A DNA stretch of 41,255 nt. Source: Phycisphaerales bacterium. Its GTDB lineage: Bacteria; Planctomycetota; Phycisphaerae; UBA1845. The stretch covers positions 1 to 41,255 of the forward strand of contig QZJT01000065.1 in the NCBI GenBank assembly GCA_003597935.1, written 5' to 3'. How positions within the stretch are numbered: position 1 is the stretch's first letter; the number at the start of each line of letters is the position of its first letter. This document shows positions 8,728 through 18,360 of the stretch, piece after piece. A model generated the notes under the pieces. It was given only the letters and a program-made list of their open reading frames with translations. It was not told the origin of the DNA and did no database searches. A program made the position numbers and the translations under genes.

Positions 8728-10134
8728 ATGTCATTGTTGATGATATCTGCCCGCGTATTCGCGCTTGGAGCCGCGTTCGTCGCCATACGGGGCGTTGCCT
8801 CCGGCGGTGCCTTTGCCCAGAATACCGAAACTACCCAAACCGTACAATCGGACGATACCGTCGCCGCGCTCATGCGTTCCTGGCTGATGGAGGAGGATGC
8901 GGCCGTTCGCACACGGACGCTCTCCGAGATCGCCACGGCCGTTGAGGGCGACGTGGATCGTGCCGCCCGTGTGCTGGCGTGCGTCTCGATCTGGGATCCG
9001 GTGGAGGAGGCCCGCGGAGAGCTGGCCGTGCCGGACGCGGGAGTGCGCGTCCTGTGTGCACTGCCCGCGGACTACGATCCGACCGCCGGCCCGTTCCCAT
9101 TGGTGATCTGCCTGCCGCCGGCGCGGGCCGCGCCGGCCTCGTTTCTCGACACGGTGGCAAGCCGGCTCGCGACGAACGGCGGCGGGGCGGCGATCTGGAT
9201 CGCCGTGGGCGGACAGGCGGACGGCATGTTCCCGGCCGATCCCGCCAAAGCGGGGACGTTCGCGCTCATCCTGCGGGAAGCAATGTCGGCGTTTCACATT
9301 GACGCCGCGGCCGTGTACCTGGTGGGAAGCGGCGAGGGCGCCGATGCCGCGTTCAGCCTGGCGCTGGCCTACCCGGACAGCTTCGCGGGGCTGGGGGCAA
9401 TCGGCGGCTATGCCCGCGTGCCGCTGCCGGAATACGCATATTCGCTGCTCTCGGAGAATCTGGGGTCCCTCGCCATCGCTTCGGCCTGGTGGCTGGCCGA
9501 CGCGGACGATCCGGGTGCGATCGCGGACCTGACGCGGCGCGATCTGTTCATCGCGGCCCACAATCGGGCGCTGCGGTCGCTGGCCGCGACCGCGTTGCCG
9601 CGCTTCGACGGGGCGGAGGTGAACGCGGCGCCGGCCGCGTGGAACCACGTGGCGGGGGCGCTGCGGCGCTGGCTCGTTACCCCCCCCCCGAAGGCCGACC
9701 CGCGCACCGCGCGTGGATGGATCCGGTTCCCGCAGCACGGGCGCATCGGCTGGCTGGAGGCGGAAGCGATCGACGAGCCGATCTGGACGTCGCAGCAGTT
9801 GACGGTGGCGGTCGGCGATCCGGGGGGGGGAGACGCCTTCGTGCGCGGCGTGCTGGAGGGGAGGCTGGCACACCTGGCCGGGCGCATCGACGGACAAGAG
9901 ATCACCATCGACGCCCACCGTTGTCTGCGCGTCGGTATCCTCCTGCGCCGGGGACTGATCGACTTCACCCGGCCGATCCGCGTGACCTGCAACGGCATCC
10001 TCCGTTACGACGGGCCGGTCGAGCGCCGGCTGACGACGATGATGGAGACGGCCCGCCGCGATCTCGACTTTTCCAACCCCGCGTGGGCGCGATTGTCCTT
10101 CCGGATGGACGGGCCGGCGCTGCAGCGGGACTGA
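8728..10134 (+). CDS. Secreted esterase-like alpha/beta-hydrolase protein, nucleophile apparently lost
   Basis: The frame gives 468 aa, with a signal-like N-terminus ending near AFAQ. After a helical region, residues from about 90 to 320 follow the layout of feruloyl esterase/PHB-depolymerase-type hydrolases: RVLCALPADYDP, PFPLVICLPPA, then VYLVGSGEGADAAFSLAL, where the nucleophile elbow is expected. That elbow reads G-S-G-E-G, so the position normally held by Ser is Gly and the Ser is shifted by one. A His in WNHVAGALRRWL could correspond to the catalytic His. The C-terminal ~140 residues resemble a beta-rich accessory domain. It may bind rather than cleave its ligand, but this was judged by eye. 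It is divergent from nusA; an ATG at 8740 is an alternative start. Confidence 0.7.
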   Translation: MSLLMISARVFALGAAFVAIRGVASGGAFAQNTETTQTVQSDDTVAALMRSWLMEEDAAVRTRTLSEIATAVEGDVDRAARVLACVSIWDPVEEARGELAVPDAGVRVLCALPADYDPTAGPFPLVICLPPARAAPASFLDTVASRLATNGGGAAIWIAVGGQADGMFPADPAKAGTFALILREAMSAFHIDAAAVYLVGSGEGADAAFSLALAYPDSFAGLGAIGGYARVPLPEYAYSLLSENLGSLAIASAWWLADADDPGAIADLTRRDLFIAAHNRALRSLAATALPRFDGAEVNAAPAAWNHVAGALRRWLVTPPPKADPRTARGWIRFPQHGRIGWLEAEAIDEPIWTSQQLTVAVGDPGGGDAFVRGVLEGRLAHLAGRIDGQEITIDAHRCLRVGILLRRGLIDFTRPIRVTCNGILRYDGPVERRLTTMMETARRDLDFSNPAWARLSFRMDGPALQRD

Positions 10135-10222
10135 TGAACGGGTCTTTCATGCCGGTGCGCTGCCGGCGCCGGATGGCCCGGGGCGAAACTTTTCGTCGAC
10201 GGCAAACGTGGTCGCGAAGGAG

Positions 10223-10254
10223 ACTCCGCGCGGGCTGAAGCCACGCGGCTCGCT
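10223..10254. repeat. REP-like palindrome copy ('CCACGCGG' variant)
   Basis: A 32-bp copy of the dispersed palindrome, ACTCCGCGCGGGCTGAAG followed by CCACGCGGCTCGCT. It lies in the 162-bp spacer between the convergent esterase-like gene and the amidase gene. Identical copies occur at 16754-16785 and near-identical ones at 36034-36065 and 39833-39864. Confidence 0.9.
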
Positions 10255-10296
10255 TTCCTGCCCTGCCGGTCGCGTCATGCACACGGATGTGCAGCC

Positions 10297-10956
10297 TCAG
10301 TCGGCCAGGAACACGATGATCCCTTCGGCAATCGCTGCGGCGATGGTCCGCTGGTAGTGCGGGTCGTTGAGATTGCGGGCATCGTCGGCGTTGGTCAGAT
10401 ACCCGCACTCGACCAGCACGGCCGGCCTCTTGTGGCCCACCAGGACGCGAAACTCGGCGCGGGCCGTGCCGCGACACTTGATGGAGGCCAGCCGGAAGGT
10501 CGAGACGATGGCGTCGGCCGCGCGGCGGCTGGCGGCGTCGCCGTCGGGGCGGATGTAGAGCGTGGCGCCGGATGCGTCGGCGTTTTCCGCTGCATCGGCG
10601 TGGATCGAGACGAAGAGGCCGGCCTGATGACGACGGGCCAGGGCCGCACGGTCGTCCAGTTCGACAAAAACATCCGAATCACGGGACAGAACGACCCGTA
10701 CGCCCTGCGATTCAAGCAGAGTCGCGACCTGCGCGCTGATCGCCAGCGTGATGTCTTTTTCCGGCGCGGTGGGCGCGACCCCACCCAGTGTGCCCGGGTC
10801 GTTGCCGCCGTGGCCGGCGTCGATAACCACCACCCTGGCATCCTCCGGAGCGCCGTCATCCGGCTCGTCGTCACAGCCGTCCCGGACCAGCAGCAGCCCC
10901 ACCACGCAGAACGCGAGGACAAGCCGGTGCAGTCCGTGGAGCGCCAGATGGGTCAT
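10297..10956 (-). CDS. N-acetylmuramoyl-L-alanine amidase (Amidase_3)
   Basis: This 219-aa enzyme should cleave the amide bond between MurNAc and the stem peptide of peptidoglycan. The catalytic domain runs from about residue 41 to the end: DAGHGG with zinc ligand His49, EKDITLAI with ligand Glu66, SIHAD with ligand His119, and LVECGYLTN with the catalytic Glu183, all as expected for the AmiC/CwlC type. The N-terminus has a hydrophobic segment (about residues 11-24) ending in RDGCDDE, so it is exported and possibly anchored through Cys28, although the lipobox is poor. There is no AMIN or SPOR domain, so substrate targeting is unclear. It reads towards the esterase-like gene and away from the VIT/vWA gene. 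Confidence 0.9.
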   Translation of the reverse strand: MTHLALHGLHRLVLAFCVVGLLLVRDGCDDEPDDGAPEDARVVVIDAGHGGNDPGTLGGVAPTAPEKDITLAISAQVATLLESQGVRVVLSRDSDVFVELDDRAALARRHQAGLFVSIHADAAENADASGATLYIRPDGDAASRRAADAIVSTFRLASIKCRGTARAEFRVLVGHKRPAVLVECGYLTNADDARNLNDPHYQRTIAAAIAEGIIVFLAD

Positions 10957-11150
10957 CGGGGGATCTCGGAACGGTCCGGCTGAGCCGACGGGATCTTACG
11001 AACGCCACTTCGCGTGGATCGTTGTGTATATAAAGGCGCAGGGGAGCGTGCGCCATTGTCGTCGCGTCGGCCCGACGGGGGGCAGGTTGCCCGATCGGGG
11101 GCCGAAATGCAAGCGGAGAGTGGCCCCGGTTTGCAGCCGGCGTGCTCCCG

Positions 11151-11168
11151 CCCGGCATGAATGCCGGG
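11151..11168. repeat. Perfect hairpin CCCGGCAT-GA-ATGCCGGG
   Basis: An eight-base-pair perfect stem with a two-base loop lies in the 372-bp spacer between the divergent amidase and VIT/vWA genes. It resembles extragenic palindromes rather than a terminator, because no T-run follows. Nothing else definite is seen in this spacer. Confidence 0.7.
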
Positions 11169-11328
11169 GCTCTGGGTGTGGCGCCGGTTTTTCACTCGCC
11201 CCGGCGAGGTCGAACGCGGGAACCCGCGGGCAGGGAGCAGGTCTAATCGGATGACGGCGATGCGGCGGCGCGGATTGCGAACGCGCGCACTGACCCCAAC
11301 CAACGTCTTTTCCAGAGGCGACGGACCC

Positions 11329-13860
11329 ATGAACGGCAGAATCATTCGAACATTGACGACGGCGGCTGCTCTTACGACTGCGGCCGCGGCGATCCCCGCG
11401 CAGGCGCAGGACGTCACCACCGGGGAGCTTCGGATCATCGGCGAAGACGGGAAGGTCTCGGCCGTCTGTCCCCTGAAGTACACGGACGTCTATGCGGACG
11501 TGGCGGGCTTCTTCGGCCGCGTGACGGTCAAACAGACGTTTCACAACCCGTTCGACCGCAAGATCGAGGCGGTTTACGTCTTCCCGCTGCCGCAGCACGC
11601 CGCGGTGGACGACATGGTGATGACCATCGGCCAGCGCCGCATCGTCGGGAAAATCAAGCCGCGGGAGGAAGCCCGCGAGATTTACGAGACCGCCCGCGCG
11701 GCCGGGCACGTCGCCAGCCTGCTCGATCAGGAACGCCCGAACATCTTCACGCAGTCCGTGGCCAACATCGAACCGGGCGCGGAGGTGGTCATCGAGATCA
11801 GCTACGTCGAAACGCTCAAGTACGAAGACGGCGTCTTCGAGTGGGTCTTCCCGATGGTGGTCGGCCCGCGCTACATGCCGGGCGGCGGCAGCGCCAAAGC
11901 GGCGGGCGAAAAGGCCACGCCCACGCCGCAGGTGCCGGACGCCGACCGCATCAGCCCGCCCGTCATTCCCGAAGGGATGCGGGCCGGCCACGACATCTGC
12001 CTGAAGGTCAACGTCGAGGCGCCCATGCCTATCCTCGACGTGGCGAGCACCCTCCATGAGATCGGCGTCGTGATGGACGGCACGTCACACGCGGTGGTCG
12101 ATCTGCAAAGCGGTACGACCATCCCCAACCGCGACTTCATCCTGCGATACGCCCTGGCCAGTGACGAGATTCAGGACGGCGTGCTGACGCACACGGACGA
12201 GCGCGGCCGGTACTTTACGCTCATCGTGCAGCCGCCGCGCCGCGTGATTCCGGCGCAGCTCGTCGCCCGCGAGCTGATCTTCGTGCTCGACACGTCCGGC
12301 TCGATGACCGGTTTCCCCACCAGCAAGGCCAAAGAGGTCATCGCGGCCTCGATCGATTCGATGCAGGAGTATGACACGTTCAACCTGGTCACCTTTGCGG
12401 GCGAAACGGACGTGCTGTGGGAGGCGCCACGACCGAACACGCCCGAAAACCGCCGCGAAGCACAGCGGTTCCTGGCCGAGCGTCAGAGCGGAGGGGGGAC
12501 GGAGATGATGAAGGCGATCCACGCCGCGCTGGCACGCGACGCGCTGACCGTGGCGGAGGCCGCGCAGGTTCAGCCAATCGAGCCGGCGCCGATCCGCGTG
12601 GTGTGCTTTCTGACGGACGGATACGTCGGCAATGACATGGCGATCATCGACGCCGTGAAGAAAAACGCCGACACCACCCGCGTCTTCAGCTTCGGCATCG
12701 GCGATTCGGTGAACCGGTTCCTGCTGGACGGCATGGCCGCGGCCGGTCGCGGCGAGGTCGAATACGTCACGCTGGCGGACCAGGCCGACGCGGCCGTCGA
12801 GCGATTCCACGAGCGGATCCTCGCCCCGGTGCTGACCGACATCGAGATCGACTGGGGTACGCTGCCGGTCGCCGACGTGTATCCGAAGGCAGTCCCCGAC
12901 CTGTTCGCCGCCGAGCCGGTCGTGATCCACGGGCGTCTGACCGGGGCCGGCGACGGTGACGTGACCCTTCGCGGCCGCACCGGCGCAGGTCCGTACGAGA
13001 AGGTCATCCACGTCACGTCGCCCGCCGCCGCCGCCGACCACGAATCGCTGGCGACGCTGTGGGCGCGGGCGAAGGTGGCGGATCTGATGATGCAGGACAT
13101 GGCCGGCATCCAGCAGGGAACCGCCAGCGAAGACATCCGCCGGCAGATCACCGACCTGGGCGTCGAGTATCGGCTGATGACGCAGTTCACCAGCTTCGTG
13201 GCGGTCGAAGAGCTGACCGTCACCACCGACGGCCAACCGATGCGCATCGACGTGCCGGTCGAGATGCCGGAGGGGGTGACGTATGAGGGGGTGTTCGGGG
13301 AGCGGATGCGCCTGGACACGAGCGGGTACCTTTTCACCGGCGGTGGGGGAAGCGACGTCTCGCTGGGCAAAGCGGCCCGACGTGCGGCGCCGGCGCGGCT
13401 GCCGGCCGCTGGAAGCAGCGGGCAGGTGCAGGCCCTGCGCCGTGCGGCCATCGAAGAAGAATCTGCGGACGGGGACGATGGGCCCGGGACGGACGTGCGC
13501 GAGTTGATGAAAGACGAGAAGCTCGACTGGGACAAGCTCGACCAACCGACCCGTCAGCACCTGACCGAGTTCAAGCTGGCCGAAGCCCTGCGCGGTTTGG
13601 CGGACAAGGTCGCCAAAGAGGGCAGAGACGGGACGCTCACGGTCGGTTCGATCGAGGTGAAGGACTTCAAGATCACCGTCCTCATCCACGTGCGCGCCCT
13701 GTCGGACGAGACGCTGGCGGCGCTGAAGACGGCCGGGGCAGACATCAGGTTTCAGCACGAAGCCTCCGGCACGATCATCGCTGCGGTGGACGTGCGAAGG
13801 ATGATGGAGCTGGTGAAACTGCCCGGCGTCGTGCGGATCAAGCCGGCGCCGCGGGGGTGA
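11329..13860 (+). CDS. Secreted VIT and von Willebrand factor A domain protein
   Basis: This is an 843-aa protein with a clear signal peptide (cleavage likely after IPAQAQ). A VIT domain spans about residues 30-160 (VYADVAGFFGRVTVKQTFHN, FPLPQHAAVDDM, REEAREIYETARAAG). A vWA domain follows, with the MIDAS motif DTSGSM at residues 321-326 and a later LTDGYVGND segment. The pair resembles inter-alpha-trypsin inhibitor heavy chains and their bacterial relatives, which bind metal and mediate adhesion or matrix assembly. The C-terminal 200 residues include an Ala/Arg-rich linker and a globular end of unknown role. AGAGGCG precedes the ATG at 11329; the frame is open 168 bp further upstream, but that part looks non-coding. 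No sortase or LPXTG-like signal is evident. Confidence 0.88.
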   Translation: MNGRIIRTLTTAAALTTAAAAIPAQAQDVTTGELRIIGEDGKVSAVCPLKYTDVYADVAGFFGRVTVKQTFHNPFDRKIEAVYVFPLPQHAAVDDMVMTIGQRRIVGKIKPREEAREIYETARAAGHVASLLDQERPNIFTQSVANIEPGAEVVIEISYVETLKYEDGVFEWVFPMVVGPRYMPGGGSAKAAGEKATPTPQVPDADRISPPVIPEGMRAGHDICLKVNVEAPMPILDVASTLHEIGVVMDGTSHAVVDLQSGTTIPNRDFILRYALASDEIQDGVLTHTDERGRYFTLIVQPPRRVIPAQLVARELIFVLDTSGSMTGFPTSKAKEVIAASIDSMQEYDTFNLVTFAGETDVLWEAPRPNTPENRREAQRFLAERQSGGGTEMMKAIHAALARDALTVAEAAQVQPIEPAPIRVVCFLTDGYVGNDMAIIDAVKKNADTTRVFSFGIGDSVNRFLLDGMAAAGRGEVEYVTLADQADAAVERFHERILAPVLTDIEIDWGTLPVADVYPKAVPDLFAAEPVVIHGRLTGAGDGDVTLRGRTGAGPYEKVIHVTSPAAAADHESLATLWARAKVADLMMQDMAGIQQGTASEDIRRQITDLGVEYRLMTQFTSFVAVEELTVTTDGQPMRIDVPVEMPEGVTYEGVFGERMRLDTSGYLFTGGGGSDVSLGKAARRAAPARLPAAGSSGQVQALRRAAIEEESADGDDGPGTDVRELMKDEKLDWDKLDQPTRQHLTEFKLAEALRGLADKVAKEGRDGTLTVGSIEVKDFKITVLIHVRALSDETLAALKTAGADIRFQHEASGTIIAAVDVRRMMELVKLPGVVRIKPAPRG

Positions 13861-13878
13861 GCGCAGAGGTGAGGCGCC

Positions 13879-14084
13879 GCGGATGCACGCGGATGGACGC
13901 GGATGGAGGAGCAGGCTGCACGATTGGTGTTTCCTTCCGCGACCGTCCGATGCAACTCGTCACATACCAAGCACTCTCGGAACATCCCGAGGGACGTGAA
14001 TGATGCGCATGAATCCACTTAAGCGCGCTTCGTATCCCCTTCACGCACACAGCCTCCGCGCGGGCTTCAGGCCACGCGGCTTGC
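13879..14084. repeat. Decamer tandem repeat and degenerate REP copy
   Basis: Three 10-bp units of the type GGATGCACGC/GGATGGACGC stand at about 13881-13910. A degenerate copy of the dispersed palindrome (CCTCCGCGCGGGCTTCAGG...) occupies 14053-14084. Both lie in the 257-bp spacer between the convergent vWA and subtilase genes, and no gene is seen there. Confidence 0.7.
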
Positions 14085-14117
14085 TGCCGGCGCTTCATCG
14101 CGCACGGCGATACTGAT

Positions 14118-16523
14118 TCAGCGGCAGCGGCCCTGCTTGCAGCGGTTCGAGCAGCAGTCGCCATTGACCGAGCAGGGATCGTTCTTGGCGCCGCAGGCGC
14201 ACGCCGGATCGCCGGCGCAGTCGCCGTCGTCGCAATCGACGCTTCCGTCGCAGTCGTTGTCCAGGCCGTCGGTGCAGTTCGTTTCGCTGTTCGGCGGCGA
14301 ATCGCAGTCGATGGCGCAGTTGCAGGCATCCTCAGCGCCCTCGCAGACATCGTCGCCGCAGCAGTACGGGTCGGGGGGCGCATCGCTGCAAGCGAACCCG
14401 TTGCTGTTGCACCGGCCGTCGTTGCAGCCCACCGGGTTCTCACCGGCGCCGTCGCCGCAGCAGTAGCGGCCGGACGGTTTGCCGCTCTGCTTGCCGCGGC
14501 AGTCGGTCGGGCACGACAGGCAGTCTTCGCCGGCGCTGGGCTCGCAGACGCCGTTGCCGCAGACGCCGCCGCCCCCTCCGCTGGTGCAGTCGTTCGGGCA
14601 GTTGTTGCAGTCCTCGCCCGGCTCGCAGACGTTGTCGTTGTCGCACGCACAGGCCGGGTCGCCGCCGCAATCCGGATCGGCGCAGTCCACGGCGCCGTCG
14701 CAGTCGTTGTCCTGTCCGTCGTCACAGATCTCGGTCACAGGCGTGCAGCAGAGGTCCGGTCCCTCCAGGCAGACGTCGCCCTGCGGGCACGGATTGACGC
14801 CCGGCTGACAGTCCAGGTTCGGATCGCAGGTCTCGGCGCCGTTGCAGAACTGCCCGTCGTCGCAGGCGCCGTTGTTGGGCACATGCTCGCACGAATTGGT
14901 GCCTTCGTTGCACGAATCGGCCGTGCAAGCGACGCCGTCGTCGCAGTTGACCGGCGTTCCCGCCTGGCAGGCGCCGTTCACGCAGGTTTCGGCGCCGTTG
15001 CAGAAGAGGCCGTCGTCGCAGTCGGGGTCAGTCGTGCATCCGGGGCCGACTAGTTGCAGCGAATTGATCACGTCGATGCGGCCGTGGCCGTATTCGCGGT
15101 CGAAGCCGGGCGCGCCCATGTCGATGGCGCCGTCGCGGATGATCTGCCGCACCTCGGCCGGGGTGAGGTTCGGATCGACGCTCAGGATGAGCGCGGCCAG
15201 GCCGGCGGTGGCGGGCGAGGACATGCTGGTTCCGCACATGCCGGTGATGGTGCTGCCGCCCGGCGCGATCGAGGCGGAGTAGATCACGCAACCGGGCGCG
15301 GCCACGTCCAGAAAATCGCTGTTGTTGCTGAAGCAGACCACGTCGTCGACCGACGGCCCCACGTCCACGCAGACGCCCCAGTTGAACGACGAGGTGGGAT
15401 CCTCGCAGTTGGGGAAGTTCTCGTCGTAGGTGGCGCCGACCGCGATGACGTCCGCCCCGCAGGCGGGCGAAGCGAGGGCGTTGGCGTAGGCGTCGTTGCC
15501 GGCGGCCGCCACCACCACCACGCCGTTGGCCACCGCGTTGTTGGCGGCCACCGCCCAACTGTGCGTACACGGCCCGGCGAACTGGCCGGTGCCGATGCTG
15601 AGGTTGATCACGTCCGCCCGTCCGCCATTGGGCGACTGGTCGGCGCAGTGGTCGATGCCGGCGATGATGTTCGAGCTGAACCCGCCACCGAACTGGTTGA
15701 GGACCTTGGCCCCGATCAGCGTCGCCTCGGGTGCTACGCCCTGAAACGGCTCGGGACCGACGCAGCCGAAGTTCACCGAAAGCCCGGTGCCGCCGACGGC
15801 GATGCCGGAGACGTGGGCGCCGTGGCCGTGGTCGTCCTCGGGGTTCGGATCGTTGTTGTTGAAATCATAACTGGCGGCCAGGTCGATGCGGTCGGCGTAC
15901 ATGAGGTGGTCGGTGTCGATCCCGGTGTCGCACACGCACACGCGGACGCCGGAGCCGTCGGCCGTCAGGCCGGCGGCGTTGATCTGGCTCTGGAGGCCGC
16001 GGATCAGCGGGGTCGAGTCGTGCAGCGCCAGCGCGTTTTCGATGTACTCATCCTCTTCGACGAGCGTGACGCCGGGCATGTTCTTCAGCGCCGCCAGGCT
16101 CGCCGGGGGGATATTGCGAAGGTTGAGCACGTGGGGCAGCACGGTGGTGTACTCGTACCGGACGAATCCGCCGCTGGCCGCCGCGAACGCCCTGACGTTG
16201 GCGCGCTCCTGCGCGTTCAGCGCCAGTGAAGGATTCATGTGTACGAGCACGCTCAGCCGGCCCGGCGCGGTGTCGGGCGGAGTGGCCGGCGCGGCTTGAG
16301 GTTCTTGCGGCGCATGGGGCCAGGGGCCGGTCCCCGGAGCGCGGGCGGCCGCCTCTTTGACGAAGGTGCGATCGATCGTGATCTGCGGCCCGGCGCCGGG
16401 CGCGGACTGACCCGATCCGGCGACGTTCTTGGGCTCGCCGCCGACGTACGCGGCGGACACGAGGACGACGGTCGGTACGATCGCCGCTTGCCACCTGCCG
16501 GACAACCATGACGTGATGCGCAT
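14118..16523 (-). CDS. Secreted subtilisin-like (S8) protease with Cys-rich C-terminus
   Basis: This is an 801-aa exported protease. GGAGG stands eight bases before the ATG at 16523. After the signal peptide comes a propeptide-like domain (about residues 85-165), then the S8 catalytic domain: Asp199 in CDTGIDTDH, His234 in DDHGHGAHVSG and Ser433 in CGTSMSSP, with AAAGND for the oxyanion Asn. From about residue 500 the chain turns into Cys-rich repeats (CDDGLFCNGAETC, DGQDNDCDGAVDC, CGNGVCEPSAGEDC). These resemble the DNDCDG and EGF-like repeats common in secreted proteins of planctomycetes and myxobacteria and may bind calcium or be disulfide-bonded. It is convergent with the vWA gene. The substrate is unknown. 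Confidence 0.93.
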   Translation of the reverse strand: MRITSWLSGRWQAAIVPTVVLVSAAYVGGEPKNVAGSGQSAPGAGPQITIDRTFVKEAAARAPGTGPWPHAPQEPQAAPATPPDTAPGRLSVLVHMNPSLALNAQERANVRAFAAASGGFVRYEYTTVLPHVLNLRNIPPASLAALKNMPGVTLVEEDEYIENALALHDSTPLIRGLQSQINAAGLTADGSGVRVCVCDTGIDTDHLMYADRIDLAASYDFNNNDPNPEDDHGHGAHVSGIAVGGTGLSVNFGCVGPEPFQGVAPEATLIGAKVLNQFGGGFSSNIIAGIDHCADQSPNGGRADVINLSIGTGQFAGPCTHSWAVAANNAVANGVVVVAAAGNDAYANALASPACGADVIAVGATYDENFPNCEDPTSSFNWGVCVDVGPSVDDVVCFSNNSDFLDVAAPGCVIYSASIAPGGSTITGMCGTSMSSPATAGLAALILSVDPNLTPAEVRQIIRDGAIDMGAPGFDREYGHGRIDVINSLQLVGPGCTTDPDCDDGLFCNGAETCVNGACQAGTPVNCDDGVACTADSCNEGTNSCEHVPNNGACDDGQFCNGAETCDPNLDCQPGVNPCPQGDVCLEGPDLCCTPVTEICDDGQDNDCDGAVDCADPDCGGDPACACDNDNVCEPGEDCNNCPNDCTSGGGGGVCGNGVCEPSAGEDCLSCPTDCRGKQSGKPSGRYCCGDGAGENPVGCNDGRCNSNGFACSDAPPDPYCCGDDVCEGAEDACNCAIDCDSPPNSETNCTDGLDNDCDGSVDCDDGDCAGDPACACGAKNDPCSVNGDCCSNRCKQGRCR

Positions 16524-16655
16524 ACGAGATTCCTCCCTCGTGGCGGACTGCACTTTTCTCCCTGCGAACGGACGCAAAGACAGGTTCGGCCACTTAGATT
16601 CTACAACGGGCGGAGCCGGCCTGCAAGGGTCCGAAGACTCCGATAACGCCCCCGC

Positions 16656-16813
16656 GTGCGTGACACAATCGGCGGTCCCGCCGCGATCGCCAGGCTCCAG
16701 CCTGGCGACTGCGGGACTGTCGTGCCCCGGCGGAAAGCCGCATCCACGTCGGGACTCCGCGCGGGCTGAAGCCACGCGGCTCGCTCAGATGCCCCGCCGA
16801 TCGTGTCACACAC
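16656..16813. mobile_element. MITE-like unit, 158 bp, with 20-bp terminal inverted repeats
   Basis: The left end GTGCGTGACACAATCGGCGG (16656-16675) matches the right end (16794-16813, reverse complement GTGTGTGACACGATCGGCGG) at 18 of 20 positions. Inside are a hairpin CGCCAGGCT-CC-AGCCTGGCG near the left and the REP-like palindrome (16754-16785) near the right. A second unit of similar layout is at 23128-23290. No coding capacity; it lies between the divergent subtilase gene and the gene at 16942. Confidence 0.65.
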
Positions 16814-16941
16814 ACAACGCCCCCAACAGCGGGCGCCACACTCGCGGCGGGCAGGGAGCGCGACTTTCTGCGGCATGGCCGTTCGCCTACACTGCCGAAC
16901 GGTGTCGCCTTCCAACGGGCGCGAATCGAAGGAGGTCGTCC

Positions 16942-18258
16942 GTGAACCGTCTATTCCCATGGCTCGCTTTGTCACTGGTCGCGCCCACGGCCGCTCAGCA
17001 TCTCCCCGAGCCGCCGCCGCCCAATCCGCGCGAGCCGGTGGACTACGCGAAGTGGGTGAACGATCGCCTTTCCCAGGGAATGACCGAGAATGCGGCCGAC
17101 GTCTATCTGCAGATCAATCTGGACGAAACGCGGGCACAGTCGCCGGACGTCAAAGGAGCGATCGATCGCGCCATTGATGGTCCGTGGCGTCTCGACGACC
17201 GCAAGTTCGCCCAAGCCTGGCTGGATGCCAACCAGCGGAATCTGGAACTGCTGCGCGAGGGTGCCCAGCGCTCGCGATGCTTCTTTGAGCTGCCGAAATC
17301 AGGCCCCCTTGCCGGCGATCCGGTGTCGAGCGGATCCAGGGAGATTCGCGCCGCATGTAAGATGATGATTGCGGAAGGTTGGGGTTCGTTTGCATCCGAC
17401 CCAGAGCGTCTCGCGGGAAACTGCGCGGTGGTGCTCCGCGTCGCCCACCACCTGGACCAGGATCCGGCTTGCATACGCCGGCTGTCCGGGGTGGCTTCAT
17501 CAGCGTTGACACACGATGCCCTCATCGAAGCCCTCGCACACGTTCGCGACCCGGAAACGTACGCCCTCGCCCAGCTTGAGACGATCGCGGCCAATGATCC
17601 GCCACTCGCGACGATGGCGGACACTTACCGCTTGGAAAATGCGATCGCCTTTGACATTTTTCAGAGGATATCCGTGTGGGACGACGCCGCACGCTGCGCC
17701 CGCTTCTCGGCTGAGAAGCTCCACGGCTCGCGGGATGAGGTTGCGCTGTTGACCCGGCAGGACTTTGACGCGACGATACGCGAAACTACCAGGTTCTACG
17801 CACGCCTGATCGCATGGTCTGCAGAACCGTTCCACGCCGCTTTGCCCAATGCCGACAACCTGGACCGGATGCTGGCCGACTCGAAGAACGCCTTGATTCG
17901 CAAATTTGTGTACAGTTCGACGAAGCCGCGACTGCTGGCAGACCAGGCGGAGGCCCTGCGCCGCGCGACGTTGGTGGTTTATGCAACGTGGGTCTATCGC
18001 GCGCGCCACGGCGTATTCCCATCGGCCCTCGTCCGGCTCAGCGTACCCGGCGGCCGCGAAACGCAGATGGACCCGATTACCGGTGAGCGGTTCGTCTATC
18101 GTCGTACGGACGACGGCTTCATCCTGTACTCCTTCGGTCGCGATCAGGACGACGACGGTGGCAGGCATGACTCCGACTGGGGCGGATCGGTGCATGATGA
18201 AAAGCAGCCCGACGGCGACCACGTCTTCTGGCCGCCACAGCGGGCGGGGGCTGAGTGA
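16942..18258 (+). CDS. Exported protein of unknown function
   Basis: The start is a GTG at 16942 with AAGGAGG six bases upstream; this is much better than any start further up the 609-codon open frame, which overlaps the repeat unit. The 438-aa product begins with a signal peptide (MNRLFPWLALSLVAPTAAQ). The middle is helical without known motifs. The C-terminal ~100 residues carry a pattern common in planctomycete exported proteins: VYATWVYRARHGVFPSAL, then QMDPITGERFVYRRTDDG and FILYSFGRDQDDDGG. I do not recognise a function. Its GC content is somewhat below that of its neighbours, and it stands alone between a divergent protease and the dockerin-like gene. Confidence 0.75.
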   Translation: MNRLFPWLALSLVAPTAAQHLPEPPPPNPREPVDYAKWVNDRLSQGMTENAADVYLQINLDETRAQSPDVKGAIDRAIDGPWRLDDRKFAQAWLDANQRNLELLREGAQRSRCFFELPKSGPLAGDPVSSGSREIRAACKMMIAEGWGSFASDPERLAGNCAVVLRVAHHLDQDPACIRRLSGVASSALTHDALIEALAHVRDPETYALAQLETIAANDPPLATMADTYRLENAIAFDIFQRISVWDDAARCARFSAEKLHGSRDEVALLTRQDFDATIRETTRFYARLIAWSAEPFHAALPNADNLDRMLADSKNALIRKFVYSSTKPRLLADQAEALRRATLVVYATWVYRARHGVFPSALVRLSVPGGRETQMDPITGERFVYRRTDDGFILYSFGRDQDDDGGRHDSDWGGSVHDEKQPDGDHVFWPPQRAGAE

Positions 18259-18360
18259 TCTTTCATGGCGAATCGGTTATGATGTTGGCTGTCGCCGGCG
18301 TTTGCGGTGCCGCAAGCGGCGGCCGACCTCGGTGAACCAGACGCTTCGGGGGAGAAGACC

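Noticed and set aside
18307-18360. Upstream GTG start for the dockerin-like protein
   Set aside because: The ATG at 18361 has a strong GGGGGAG site directly before it and begins a signal-like segment.
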